Shown: positions 1 to 8,101, counted from the first letter of the stretch. The stretch is DNA of 21,126 nt from UKL13-2 sp964417885 (GCA_964417885.1 CAYQKN010000056.1:1-21126); one strand, 5' to 3'. The notes: generated by a model not told the origin, from the letters alone. Made by a program: numbers and translations.

Positions 1-1520
1 CCCCGCGTGACATCCTTCAGCCGCACCTTGTAGCGCGTGTCGTTGGCGGCCGCGTTGTCGTAGCTCCACCCGGGGATGCCCATTTTCTGGCTGATCAGGT
101 TCATCATCGGCGGCGGCCGGTCGGCTGCGTCCTCGCCCATGCAGAACTTGTCGATCGAAATCGCCGCCTCGTGGCCGTGCGCGACCGCCCAGATGATGTT
201 TTTCGGGCCGAACGCGGCATCGCCGCCGAAGAACACCTTGGGCAGGCTCGATTGCAGCGTTTCCTTGCTGACCACCGGCATGCCCCACTTGTCGAACTCC
301 AGGCCCAGGTCGCGCTCGATCCAGGGGAAGGAGTTTTCCTGGCCCACGGCGACCAGCACGTCGTCGCATTCAAAGTGAACATCCGGCCGGCCGGACGGTA
401 CCAGCGTGCGCCGGTGATTGGCGTCGTATTTTGCCTCGACGATTTCGAACGTGACGCCGGTGAGCCGGCCGTTGTCATGCGTGAACGCCTTCGGCACGTG
501 GAAGTTGATGATCGGGATGCCTTCATGCTGCGCATCTTCCTTTTCCCACGGGCTGGCCTTCATTTCGTCGAAGCCGGACCGGACGATGACCTTGACGTCA
601 TCGCCGCCGAGCCGGCGCGAAGACCGGCAGCAGTCCATGGCGGTATTGCCGCCGCCGAGGACGATGACCCGCTTGCCGATTTTTTCGATGTGTCCGAAAG
701 AAACCGATGCCAGCCAGTCGATGCCGATATGAATATTGGCGGCGGCTTCCTTGCGACCGGGGATGTCGAGATCGCGGCCGCGTGGCGCGCCGGAGCCGAC
801 AAAAACGGCGTCAAAACCGCCGGCCAGCAGCGATTTCATGCTGTCGATGCGCTGGCCGCTCTTGAAGTCGATGCCGAGGTTGAGAATGTAGCCGACCTCC
901 TCGTCGATCACCGATTCCGGCAGGCGGAATTTCGGGATCTGGCTGCGGATCATGCCGCCGGCGCGGGTGTCGCCGTCGAATACGGTGACGTGGTAACCCA
1001 GTGGCGCCAGGTCGCGCGCCACGGTCAGTGAGGCGGGGCCGGCGCCGACGCACGCAATGCGCTTGCCGTTGCCTTTTTTCGGCGCGGTGGGCAGCCGGTC
1101 GCGGATATCGTCCTTGTTATCGGCGGCGACCCGCTTCAGCCGGCAGATCGCCACCGGCTCCGGTTTCTCGGCATTTTTTTCCTCAACCCGTCCGCGCCGG
1201 CAGGCCGGCTCGCATGGCCGGTCGCAGGTCCGGCCGAGGACGCCGGGGAACACGTTGGACTTCCAGTTGATCATGTACGCGTCGCTGTATCGGCCGGCGG
1301 CGATCAGGCGAATGTACTCGGGTACCGGGGTGTGGGCCGGGCAGGCCCACTGACAATCCACGACTTTGTGAAAATAGTCGGGGTGGCGAATATCAGTTGG
1401 TTTCAACAGGCTCTCCAGTTCGCGGTGGACGGCCGCGGTTTTACCCGATCTTTCGGTTGCCCGGACGGGCGCGGAATAGTCGGAAAACTCGCGTTGCACG
1501 GGCCATGTTACAGCCAGCAT
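1..1520 (-). CDS. GltD-like FAD/NAD(P)-dependent oxidoreductase with N-terminal Fe-S region (partial, C-terminus outside window)
   Basis: An open minus-strand frame runs from an ATG at 1520 (in-frame TGA just upstream) off the left edge, giving about 506 residues. It resembles the small subunit of glutamate synthase: an N-terminal cysteine region (Cys56 and Cys60 in DCQWACPAH, then a C-x3-C-x3-C group in GRTCDRPCEPAC), an FAD Rossmann motif CVGAGPAS (about residues 155-185), an NAD(P) motif VLGGGNTAMD (about 280-300), and the C-terminal FAD signature FFGGDAAFGPKNIIWAVAHG (about 426-450). Such proteins move electrons between NAD(P)H, FAD and Fe-S clusters in the cytoplasm. No large GltB-type subunit is visible, so the partner is unknown and a true gltD assignment is not supported. 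The start is uncertain: no good ribosome site precedes 1520, and a GTG at 1499 is an alternative. The gene upstream ends in its own terminator, so this one probably has its own promoter. Confidence 0.85.
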   Translation of the reverse strand, partial: MLAVTWPVQREFSDYSAPVRATERSGKTAAVHRELESLLKPTDIRHPDYFHKVVDCQWACPAHTPVPEYIRLIAAGRYSDAYMINWKSNVFPGVLGRTCDRPCEPACRRGRVEEKNAEKPEPVAICRLKRVAADNKDDIRDRLPTAPKKGNGKRIACVGAGPASLTVARDLAPLGYHVTVFDGDTRAGGMIRSQIPKFRLPESVIDEEVGYILNLGIDFKSGQRIDSMKSLLAGGFDAVFVGSGAPRGRDLDIPGRKEAAANIHIGIDWLASVSFGHIEKIGKRVIVLGGGNTAMDCCRSSRRLGGDDVKVIVRSGFDEMKASPWEKEDAQHEGIPIINFHVPKAFTHDNGRLTGVTFEIVEAKYDANHRRTLVPSGRPDVHFECDDVLVAVGQENSFPWIERDLGLEFDKWGMPVVSKETLQSSLPKVFFGGDAAFGPKNIIWAVAHGHEAAISIDKFCMGEDAADRPPPMMNLISQKMGIPGWSYDNAAANDTRYKVRLKDVTR

Positions 1521-1553
1521 TCACGCGTGGGTAGCCCGACATTTGACGCAGCG

Positions 1554-1590
1554 CAATAAAAAGCCAAACAGCCGCGAGGCTAGCGGCTGT
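1554..1590 (-). terminator. Rho-independent terminator of the HD-domain gene
   Basis: On the minus strand an 8-bp perfect stem, ACAGCCGC paired with GCGGCTGT (1568-1575 with 1583-1590), has a 7-base loop holding the stop codon of the HD gene. It is followed within a few bases by a T-rich tract (TTTTTATT). It should separate the HD gene from the oxidoreductase gene downstream. Confidence 0.8.
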
Positions 1591-2512
1591 AGCCGGTCAG
1601 TGCCTCGGGCGGCGAGCGGCGCAGGCTGTAGGTGGCGCTGACGCTGATCTGCTTGGCGAAATGCACGTTCTTGGTGGCGGCGTGCATGTAAAGGTTGAAC
1701 CCGCCGAAGTGGGTGGCGGCATAGTTGTAGGCGCCACCGAGGTCCTGTTCCAGGCGATTGACCGCGGTATCGAAAAAGGCCGGGGTCTTGCGCACCAGGT
1801 CGTCACCGGAATCGAACACGACTTCCTTGCCGTGCGCAGTCTGCCGGATGGCGATGCCGCCGGCGATGAATTCGCCGTACAGCCGGTCGCGGCATTTTTC
1901 CAGGTAGCAGCGATCGGACATTTGCGCGATGATGTCGGCCGAGCCGAGCAGGCTGCCGAGCATGCGCAGCAGCGGATCCTGCACCAGGATATCGGCCACC
2001 CGCTTTTCGAAGCCGGTGAAATGAATCAGTTCCGAACCGGCCGCGGCAACATCGCCCATGCCGACCTGCGGCAGGTAGCTCTTGAGGAAGGCGGCACCGC
2101 GCGAGACGTGGCAGCGGGTGTATTCGGCCCCGTTCCGCGCCGACGTATCGCTGGTGGCGCGGATATAACCCATGTCGTGGAACAGCGCTGTGATGATGCC
2201 CAGCTGGAACAGCCTGACACCGAGCGCCGGGGTGGAGCGTCGCGAGCGCTCATAGCCGTCCATCAGCCGTGCCATGGCGAGCGTGACATCCATGACATGT
2301 TGCAGGTCGTGGTAGGCGGTGTCGCAGGCCATGTAGCCGGGATAATCGCCGCGATAAAGCCGCGTCATGTCGGCGAAGGCGGTATCCATCGGGCCGTGGG
2401 CGGCACCTGGATACAGCAATCTGAACAGCCGGGCGATTTCCCGCTGTACCGCCGCCGGATCGGTGGTCTGGATCCGGTTGGTGACATCAAAATCGTTGCG
2501 CCGTACCTGCAT
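1580..2512 (-). CDS. HD-domain metal-dependent phosphohydrolase, PDE-like signature
   Basis: A 310-residue protein with a metal-dependent HD hydrolase core. Visible ligand motifs are YHDLQHVMDV (His68, Asp69, His72) and FHDMGY (His112-Asp113), with a later conserved-looking HFTGFE. The first motif resembles the HNxxHAxDV signature of class I cyclic-nucleotide phosphodiesterases more than a GGDEF-linked HD-GYP domain. A phosphodiesterase on a cyclic or linear nucleotide is therefore plausible, but the substrate is not shown. No signal peptide or membrane segment is seen, so it is cytoplasmic. The ATG at 2512 is preferred because GGAGAAGG lies 8 bases upstream; a TTG two codons earlier would sit only 2 bases from that site. 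The gene is probably monocistronic, ending in the 1568-1590 terminator, and is divergent from the YdcH-type gene. Confidence 0.82.
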   Translation of the reverse strand: MQVRRNDFDVTNRIQTTDPAAVQREIARLFRLLYPGAAHGPMDTAFADMTRLYRGDYPGYMACDTAYHDLQHVMDVTLAMARLMDGYERSRRSTPALGVRLFQLGIITALFHDMGYIRATSDTSARNGAEYTRCHVSRGAAFLKSYLPQVGMGDVAAAGSELIHFTGFEKRVADILVQDPLLRMLGSLLGSADIIAQMSDRCYLEKCRDRLYGEFIAGGIAIRQTAHGKEVVFDSGDDLVRKTPAFFDTAVNRLEQDLGGAYNYAATHFGGFNLYMHAATKNVHFAKQISVSATYSLRRSPPEALTGYSR

Positions 2513-2626
2513 GGTCAATACCTTCTCCCGTTGGCATGCCCGTTCTTGTCATGGTACTCGTGGCGGGCAACATTTGCCGCTGGGCGCATGTCACGGTTGC
2601 CGGGTACTGTTAACTGGGCATTTGAC

Positions 2627-2658
2627 TATGCGGTCACAAAAAAATCAACTACCGCATA
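2627..2658. promoter_or_regulatory. Inverted repeat in the divergent intergenic region
   Basis: Perfect 8-base arms TATGCGGT (2627-2634) and ACCGCATA (2651-2658) flank a 16-base A-rich spacer, midway between the divergent HD and YdcH-type genes. The arm centres are 24 bases apart. It could be a regulator site or a stem-loop; no protein is implied by the sequence. Confidence 0.35.
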
Positions 2659-2672
2659 TGGGGGACGCAGGC

Positions 2673-2701
2673 GTGCAAAATCCGGTGGCCGGCGGTATAG
2701 T
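2673..2701 (+). promoter_or_regulatory. Possible sigma70 promoter of the YdcH-type gene
   Basis: A good -10 hexamer TATAGT (2696-2701) has a weak -35 GTGCAA (2673-2678) at 17-base spacing. The start codon at 2718 would leave a very short leader of roughly ten bases, which makes the call tentative. Confidence 0.3.
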
Positions 2702-2717
2702 GCGCTGATGGTGGGCC

Positions 2718-2933
2718 ATGACAACTGAAGTTTCCGCAACGATGGCAGCAATCGAGCGCCGGATCATTGAGTTGCGGCTGGAGCACCGCGATCTCGACTT
2801 GGCCATTGATGCGCTGGTTTCCAATCCGGTCCACGACCAGCTGCAGCTGAAACGGCTGAAAAAGCGCAAATTGCTGCTGAAAGACCAGATTTCGTTCCTC
2901 GAAGGGCAGCTGACGCCGGATATTTCAGCCTGA
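2718..2933 (+). CDS. YdcH/DUF465-family small protein
   Basis: A 71-residue, highly charged and helical protein. It shows the family pattern of a short helix (IERRIIELRLEHRDLDLAI), a turn with NPVHDQLQLKRLKKRKLLLKDQI, and a final helix with an acidic tail. Length and charge layout match the YdcH (DUF465) family of about 70 residues, whose function is unknown. It has no signal peptide and is probably a soluble helical hairpin. The ATG at 2718 gives the usual family length. It is followed by a 146-base gap to the efflux adaptor gene, which has its own predicted promoter, so co-transcription is doubtful. Confidence 0.8.
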   Translation: MTTEVSATMAAIERRIIELRLEHRDLDLAIDALVSNPVHDQLQLKRLKKRKLLLKDQISFLEGQLTPDISA

Positions 2934-3003
2934 GCGGGAACCAGCCTGGCCTTGCTGCTGTCGATAGACGCGCACTGCGCCGCGAAGCTGCTTGACCCGC
3001 GTC

Positions 3004-3033
3004 GTGACACGCCGACTCGAACCAGCTGATAAT
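3004..3033 (+). promoter_or_regulatory. Predicted sigma70 promoter of the RND efflux operon
   Basis: A -35 GTGACA (3004-3009, five of six consensus bases) and a -10 GATAAT (3028-3033, five of six) are spaced by 18 bases. Transcription would begin near 3040, inside the palindrome at 3031-3050 and about 40 bases before the ATG at 3080. A TTG at 3050 lies too close to this start to be a likely initiation codon. Confidence 0.5.
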
Positions 3034-3050
3034 TGTCCGCTCGGTCAATT
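3031..3050. promoter_or_regulatory. Candidate operator (near-perfect 20-base palindrome) of the RND operon
   Basis: The sequence AATTGTCCGCTCGGTCAATT reads as AATTGnCCGnnCGGnCAATT, so 8 of 10 half-site positions are symmetric. It overlaps the predicted -10 and the transcription start of the efflux operon, the classical position for a repressor. The size and symmetry fit a dimeric helix-turn-helix repressor such as the TetR/AcrR type, which commonly controls RND pumps. That family assignment is inference, as no such regulator is encoded in the window. Confidence 0.55.
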
Positions 3051-3079
3051 TGGCTGCGTACTTTTCCAACAAGATTGCC

Positions 3080-4234
3080 ATGAATAAAACAGTCATCATG
3101 GCCGGTGCAGTGGCCGGCGTTCTCGCGATTGGCGCCGCCAGCTTCTGGGCAGGCAGGAATTCCGGTGCGGCGGCGCCGTCCAACCCGGCCAAGTCTGCGC
3201 CCCCGTCGGCAGCCAAGGCGCCGGCCGGCGTGTCGGTTGAAACCGCGCCGGTGACCATGGCCAAACTCGCCAAAAGCATCACCGCGGTCGGATCATTGCG
3301 CTCGGACGAGTCGGTGGTGCTGCGGCCGGAAGTATCCGGTCGCATCGCCGAAATCCGCTTTCGCGAGGGCCAGCGGGTCGAGCAGGGCGCGGTCCTGATC
3401 CGCATCGACGATTCGGTGCAGCGTGCCGAGCTTGAACAGGCCAAGGCCAACCTCAGTCTCAGCAAGAGCAAGTTCGACCGCGCCATCGACCTGCAGAAAA
3501 AAGGCTTCATTTCCAGCCAGGCGCGCGAGGAGGCGGAAAACAATTTCCGCGTCGCGCAGGCCACCTTCGACCTGGCGTCGGCCCGGCTGACCAAGCTCGA
3601 AATCAAGGCGCCCTTTGCCGGCCTGATCGGCCTGCGCCAGGTCAGCGTCGGCGACTACATCAAGGACGGCCAGGACATCGCCAACCTGGAGGGCGTGGAT
3701 CCGCTGAAGGTCGATTTTCGGGTGCCGGAAATTTACCTGAAGCAGGTGGCGGTGAACCAGAACCTGCAGGTAACACTGGACGCCGTCCCCGGGCAGGTTA
3801 TCCCCGGCAAGGTGTTTGCCATCAACCCGCTGCTCGATGCCAATGGCCGCTCGCTGGTGGTGCGCGCCGTGGTCAAGAATCCCGACGCCAGGTTGCGGCC
3901 GGGCATGTTTGCGCGGGTGCGTCTGCTGACGGAGACGACCGCCGATACCATGACGGTGCCGGAACAGTCGGTGGTGCCGGTGGGCGATGACTTCTATGTG
4001 TTCCGGGTGGTGGACGGCAAGGCCCTGCGTACCCGGGTCGAACTGGGCCAGCGCCAGGCCGGCATTGTCGAAATTGTGCGCGGCCTGTCGGACGGAGACG
4101 TGGTGGTGACCGCCGGGCAGATCAAGATTCGTGACGGCTCTGCCATTCAGGTTGCCAACCGGCCTACCGCCGCCCCGTCGGTGCCGGCCGCCAAAGCCGG
4201 CCCGGCGGTTCCCCCTGCCGCCGCCAAGCTGTAG
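3080..4234 (+). CDS. RND efflux periplasmic adaptor subunit (membrane fusion protein)
   Basis: A 384-residue adaptor that links an inner-membrane RND pump to an outer-membrane channel. An N-terminal hydrophobic segment (about residues 6-24, VIMAGAVAGVLAIGAASFWAG) is a membrane anchor or uncleaved signal, with no lipobox cysteine. It is followed by a Pro/Ala-rich linker, a first lipoyl half (VVLRPEVSGRIAEIRFREGQ), a helical hairpin around AELEQAKANLSLSKSKFDRA, a second lipoyl half (LEIKAPFAGLIGLRQVSVGD), a beta-barrel region and a Pro/Ala-rich tail. The ATG at 3080 is preferred over a TTG at 3050, which falls in the operator. The pump gene starts 8 bases after the stop, so the two form an operon. 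The transported substrate cannot be read from the sequence. Confidence 0.93.
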   Translation: MNKTVIMAGAVAGVLAIGAASFWAGRNSGAAAPSNPAKSAPPSAAKAPAGVSVETAPVTMAKLAKSITAVGSLRSDESVVLRPEVSGRIAEIRFREGQRVEQGAVLIRIDDSVQRAELEQAKANLSLSKSKFDRAIDLQKKGFISSQAREEAENNFRVAQATFDLASARLTKLEIKAPFAGLIGLRQVSVGDYIKDGQDIANLEGVDPLKVDFRVPEIYLKQVAVNQNLQVTLDAVPGQVIPGKVFAINPLLDANGRSLVVRAVVKNPDARLRPGMFARVRLLTETTADTMTVPEQSVVPVGDDFYVFRVVDGKALRTRVELGQRQAGIVEIVRGLSDGDVVVTAGQIKIRDGSAIQVANRPTAAPSVPAAKAGPAVPPAAAKL

Positions 4235-4242
4235 GCCAAGCC

Positions 4243-7200
4243 ATGATCCTTTCCGAGATTTGCATCAAGCGTCCGGTATTTGCCAGCGTGCTATCGCTGG
4301 CGATCCTGCTGGTCGGCATGATTTCCTATTTCCGCCTGCCGGTGCGCGAGTTGCCAAAAATCGACGAGCCCATCGTCACCGTCACCACCACCTATCGCGG
4401 CGCCTCGGCCGACGTGATGGAAAGCCAGGTGACCAAGCCGCTGGAGGATTCGCTGTCCGGCATCGAGGGCGTGGATGTGATGACATCATCGTCGCGTGCC
4501 GAGCAAAGCGACATCACGATACGTTTCAAGCTGTCGCGCGACCCGGATTCGGCGGCGGCCGATGTGCGCGACAAGTCCTCGCGCGTTCGCGGACGGCTGC
4601 CGCAGGACATCGATGAACCGGTAATCTCGAAGACCGAGGCGGATGCGTTCCCGATCATGTTCATCGCGTTTTCGAGCGATCGCCACAGCGCACTCGAGAC
4701 CTCGGATTACGCCAACCTCTATTTGCGGCCGCGGCTCGGCACATTGCCGGGGGCGGCCGATGTGCGCATTTTCGGCGAGCGCAAGACCTCGATGCGGGTC
4801 TGGCTCGACCGGGCAAAGCTAGCCGCCTACAAGATCACCCCGGCCGAGGTCGAGGACGCGATCCGCCGGCAGAACGCCGAGATCCCGGCCGGCCGGATTG
4901 AAAGCACGCGCCGCGAGTTCAACGTGCTGTCGCAGACCGACCTGGCGCGGCCGGATGAATTCGGTGCCATCATCATCCGCGATGCCGGTGGTTATGCGGT
5001 GCGCATCCGCGATGTGGCAAAGGTCGAACTGGCCCCGGCCTCGGAACGGGTGATCGCCCGCTTCCTCGGCAATCCGGCCATTTCGATGGGCGTGGTGCGC
5101 CAGTCCACCGCCAACACCCTCGACCTGGCGCTTGCCGTGCGCGCCGAGGTTGCGCAGATCAACAAGACGCTGCCGGAAGGGATGAAGCTGACCATCTCCT
5201 ACGATTCGTCGGTGTTCATTGAAGAATCGACGCAAAAGGTGTTCGTCACCATCGTCGAGGCGATCCTGCTGGTGGCGATGGTCATTTTCCTGTTCCTGCG
5301 CAATGTCCGCGCCACCCTGATCCCGCTGGTGACCATCCCGATCTCGCTGATCGGCACCTTTACCCTGCTGTATGCGGCCGGCTTCACCATCAACGTGCTG
5401 ACCTTGCTGGCCATGGTGCTCGCCATCGGCCTGGTGGTGGATGACGCCATCGTGGTGCTGGAGAATATTTACCGCAACATGGAAAAGGGCATGTCGGCGT
5501 TCGAGGCCTCACTGGTGGGCTCGAAGGAGATCGGCTTCGCCATCGTTGCCATGACCATCACCCTGGCCGCGGTCTATGCGCCGCTGGCGTTCGGCCAGAC
5601 CCGCACCGACCGCCTGTTCATCGAGTTTGCGCTGGCGCTGGCCGGTGCGGTGGTGGTGTCGGGTTTCATCGCGCTCACGCTGTCGCCGATGATGTGTTCC
5701 AAGCTGCTCCGGCACGAGCCGAAGCACGGTGTGGTCTATAACACCGTGGAGCGCGCGTTCACCGCATTGACCGAGAGCTATCGGCGGGTGCTGGCGGCTT
5801 CGCTCGAGCGCCGCTGGATCGCCGGACTGATCTGGCTGGTATTCGCGGGCATTTCGGTGCCGATGTTCCTGACGCTGAAGTCCGAGCTGGCGCCGATCGA
5901 GGACCGCGGCGTGATTTTCGGCCCGGTCACGGCGCCGGAGGGCTCGACCGTCGAGTACACCGCGGAATACATGCGGATGATGGAAGAGGTGTATCGCAGC
6001 ATCCCCGAAACCTCGCGTTTTTTTGTCAACGCCGGCAATCCGACGCCCGACGCCGGTTTTTCGGTGGCGATCATGAAGCACTGGCGCGAGCGAACCCGCA
6101 GCACCAGTGAAATCGCCAACGAGATGCGGCCCAAGATGCGCGCCATTCCCGGCATCAATGCTTTTCCGCTGACGCCGCCGTCGCTGGGCGGTGGCCGCAG
6201 CAAGCCGGTCGATTTCGTGCTGATGACCCAGCAGTCCTATCCGGAGCTGGCGCGGATGGTGGAGCGGCTGACCGAGGAGGCGCGCAAGAGCCCGGCGCTG
6301 GCCAATATCGACAGCGACCTGCGGCTCAACATGCCTGAACTGCGGGTGACGGTGAACCGCGAGAAGCTCGGCGACCTGGGCGTGCCGGTCGATTCGGTCG
6401 GGCGTACGCTGGAAACCATGCTGGGCGGTCGGGTGGTCACACGCTTCAAGCAGGGCGGCGAGCAATACGACGTGATTGTGCAGGTGGCGAATACCGATCG
6501 CAATACGCCGACGGATATTTCCGATATCTATGTACGCGCCCGCGGCGGCGAGATGGTGCCGCTGGCCAATGTCACCAGCCTGCGCGAAGGCGTGTCGCCG
6601 AAGAACCTCAATCACTTCAACCGGCTGCGCTCGGCGACGGTCAACGCGGAACTGGCACCCGGCTACAGCCTTGCCGAAGGCCTCAAGGCGATGTCCGACG
6701 CGGCGGCGCGTGTGCTGCCCAACGTGCAGACCGATGTCTCGGGCCAGTCGCGCGAATTCAAGGAGGGGGCGTCAACGCTGCTGCTCACCTTCGCGCTGGC
6801 GCTGGCTTTCATCTACCTGGTGCTGGCCGCGCAGTTCGAGAGCTTTGCCGATCCATTCATCATCATGCTGACGGTGCCGCTGTCGATCACCGGCGCGCTG
6901 ATTGCGCTGATGCTGACCGACAATTCATTGAACGTATTTTCCAAGATCGGCCTGATCACGCTGGTGGGGCTGATCACCAAGCACGGCATCCTGATCGTCG
7001 AGTTTGCCAACCAGTTGCAGGAACAGGGCAAGCCGATCCGGGAAGCGGTCATCGAGTCAGCCATCCTGCGCCTGCGGCCGATCCTGATGACCACCGGCGC
7101 GACCGTACTCGGTGCCGCACCCCTGGCGCTGGCCAGCGGCGCGGGCGCCGAGGCGCGGGCACAGATCGGCTGGGTGATCGTCGGCGGCATGACACTCGGC

Positions 7201-7329
7201 ACGCTGCTGACACTGCTGGTGGTGCCGGCGTTCTATACCATCTTCGCGCGCGATCTGAGCCACAGCAAACATCTGGCCGACCAGGCGAGGATAGCCGACG
7301 CCCACGCTGCGCATGCCGCCAGCGACTAG
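4243..7329 (+). CDS. RND-family multidrug/efflux inner-membrane transporter (HAE1 type)
   Basis: A 1028-residue pump of standard AcrB/MexB-type length. It exports hydrophobic or amphiphilic compounds through a tripartite complex using the proton gradient. It begins with the family N-terminus (SEICIKRPVFASVLSLAILL, TM1) and has two large periplasmic loops and twelve expected membrane helices. The proton relay is intact: Asp400-Asp401 in GLVVDDAIVVLEN (TM4), Lys913 in GLITKHGILIVEF (TM10) and an Arg near 945 in LRLRPILMTTGA (TM11). These residues argue for a working HAE1 pump rather than a pseudogene. No outer-membrane channel gene follows, so a TolC-like protein encoded elsewhere must complete the complex. 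The stop overlaps the end of the convergent lytic transglycosylase gene. Confidence 0.95.
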   Translation: MILSEICIKRPVFASVLSLAILLVGMISYFRLPVRELPKIDEPIVTVTTTYRGASADVMESQVTKPLEDSLSGIEGVDVMTSSSRAEQSDITIRFKLSRDPDSAAADVRDKSSRVRGRLPQDIDEPVISKTEADAFPIMFIAFSSDRHSALETSDYANLYLRPRLGTLPGAADVRIFGERKTSMRVWLDRAKLAAYKITPAEVEDAIRRQNAEIPAGRIESTRREFNVLSQTDLARPDEFGAIIIRDAGGYAVRIRDVAKVELAPASERVIARFLGNPAISMGVVRQSTANTLDLALAVRAEVAQINKTLPEGMKLTISYDSSVFIEESTQKVFVTIVEAILLVAMVIFLFLRNVRATLIPLVTIPISLIGTFTLLYAAGFTINVLTLLAMVLAIGLVVDDAIVVLENIYRNMEKGMSAFEASLVGSKEIGFAIVAMTITLAAVYAPLAFGQTRTDRLFIEFALALAGAVVVSGFIALTLSPMMCSKLLRHEPKHGVVYNTVERAFTALTESYRRVLAASLERRWIAGLIWLVFAGISVPMFLTLKSELAPIEDRGVIFGPVTAPEGSTVEYTAEYMRMMEEVYRSIPETSRFFVNAGNPTPDAGFSVAIMKHWRERTRSTSEIANEMRPKMRAIPGINAFPLTPPSLGGGRSKPVDFVLMTQQSYPELARMVERLTEEARKSPALANIDSDLRLNMPELRVTVNREKLGDLGVPVDSVGRTLETMLGGRVVTRFKQGGEQYDVIVQVANTDRNTPTDISDIYVRARGGEMVPLANVTSLREGVSPKNLNHFNRLRSATVNAELAPGYSLAEGLKAMSDAAARVLPNVQTDVSGQSREFKEGASTLLLTFALALAFIYLVLAAQFESFADPFIIMLTVPLSITGALIALMLTDNSLNVFSKIGLITLVGLITKHGILIVEFANQLQEQGKPIREAVIESAILRLRPILMTTGATVLGAAPLALASGAGAEARAQIGWVIVGGMTLGTLLTLLVVPAFYTIFARDLSHSKHLADQARIADAHAAHAASD

Positions 7330-7973
7330 AAGCGGTTCAGTTCCGGGCTGCGATAGAAACTCATGACCTTGGGAACGTAGGCCATGGTCTCGGGGTAGGG
7401 CGGAATGCGGTTTCCCGCCCGGATCACGGCGTTTTCACCGGCGTTGTAGCCGGCGATGGCCAGTTCAAGATTGCCATTGAACATTTTCAGCAGGTCGCGC
7501 AGGTAACGGGTGCCGCCGTGAATATTCTGGCCGGGGTCGTAGCTGTCCTGCACCCCGTAACGCTGCGCCGTTGCCGGAATCAACTGCATCAGGCCGACAG
7601 CGCCCTTCGACGAAACGGCGTTGGCGTTATAGCCGGATTCGGCGCGAATCACCGCATGAACCAGCCGCGGGTCGAGGCCGTGGGTGCGGGCGGCATCGTT
7701 GATGATCGGCACCAGCCGCGAAATATCGACGAACGCGGGCGCGCGCGCTGACCACGCGTTCGGCCGCAACTGCCCGGACGCCGGAATGCGATAGACCAGT
7801 TTGTAGCGCCGGTCCAGGTGCGGCATGTTGGAAAAGTGCGTGACGCCGTTTTCATCCTTGAATGAATAGATGTTGGCGGTTGCTGTCGTCCCGGCGAGCG
7901 CGCAGGCAAACCCGACCGCAACGGCTAGTGCGGTTCGGACGGGTGCGGAGCAGGTTGGACGCGTTTGGCTCAT
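7326..7973 (-). CDS. Secreted lytic transglycosylase (DUF4124 + SLT domain)
   Basis: A 215-residue protein with a signal peptide (about residues 1-33, hydrophobic core TALAVAVGFACALAG, cleavage near TATA-NI). A short DUF4124-like segment follows (NIYSFKDENGVTHFSNMP), then a linker and a C-terminal SLT/lysozyme-like domain. The domain shows VIRAESGYN with the expected catalytic Glu112, SSKGAVGLMQLIPATAQRYG, the NIHGGTRYLRDLL helix and AIAGYNAGENAV. It would cut the MurNAc-GlcNAc bond of peptidoglycan in the periplasm, forming 1,6-anhydro ends. The gene stands alone, divergent from the hybrid kinase, and its stop shares bases with the stop of the pump gene. Confidence 0.92.
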   Translation of the reverse strand: MSQTRPTCSAPVRTALAVAVGFACALAGTTATANIYSFKDENGVTHFSNMPHLDRRYKLVYRIPASGQLRPNAWSARAPAFVDISRLVPIINDAARTHGLDPRLVHAVIRAESGYNANAVSSKGAVGLMQLIPATAQRYGVQDSYDPGQNIHGGTRYLRDLLKMFNGNLELAIAGYNAGENAVIRAGNRIPPYPETMAYVPKVMSFYRSPELNRF

Positions 7974-8017
7974 GGATAATCGGGCAGATTCGAGAAATAC
8001 AATAAAACTCTTTGAAT

Positions 8018-8045
8018 TTTATAACTATTTTTTGCTGCTTGTCGA
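8018..8045 (-). promoter_or_regulatory. Predicted sigma70 promoter of the lytic transglycosylase gene
   Basis: On the minus strand a -35 TCGACA (8040-8045) and a -10 TATAAA (8018-8023) are spaced by 16 bases within an AT-rich island that contrasts with the GC-rich surroundings. The expected start near 8011 leaves a leader of about 38 bases before the ATG at 7973. Confidence 0.5.
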
Positions 8046-8101
8046 TGGGCAGACAGTCTTCTGACCTTTTTTCCAGTCAACCGTTCCTGTAATCTACACC
8101 C

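Noticed and set aside
171..1031. Long plus-strand frame of 286 codons
   Set aside because: It is antisense to the GltD-like gene, whose motifs are clear, and its translation has no recognisable motif; GC-rich codon use creates such shadows.
1661..2728. Plus-strand frame of 355 codons
   Set aside because: Antisense to the HD hydrolase and running across the intergenic region; its His/Val/Ala-rich translation shows no domain.
5509..6615. Minus-strand frame of 368 codons inside the pump gene
   Set aside because: Exact antisense of a complete RND pump; rich in His, Arg and Gln, with no ribosome site or motif.
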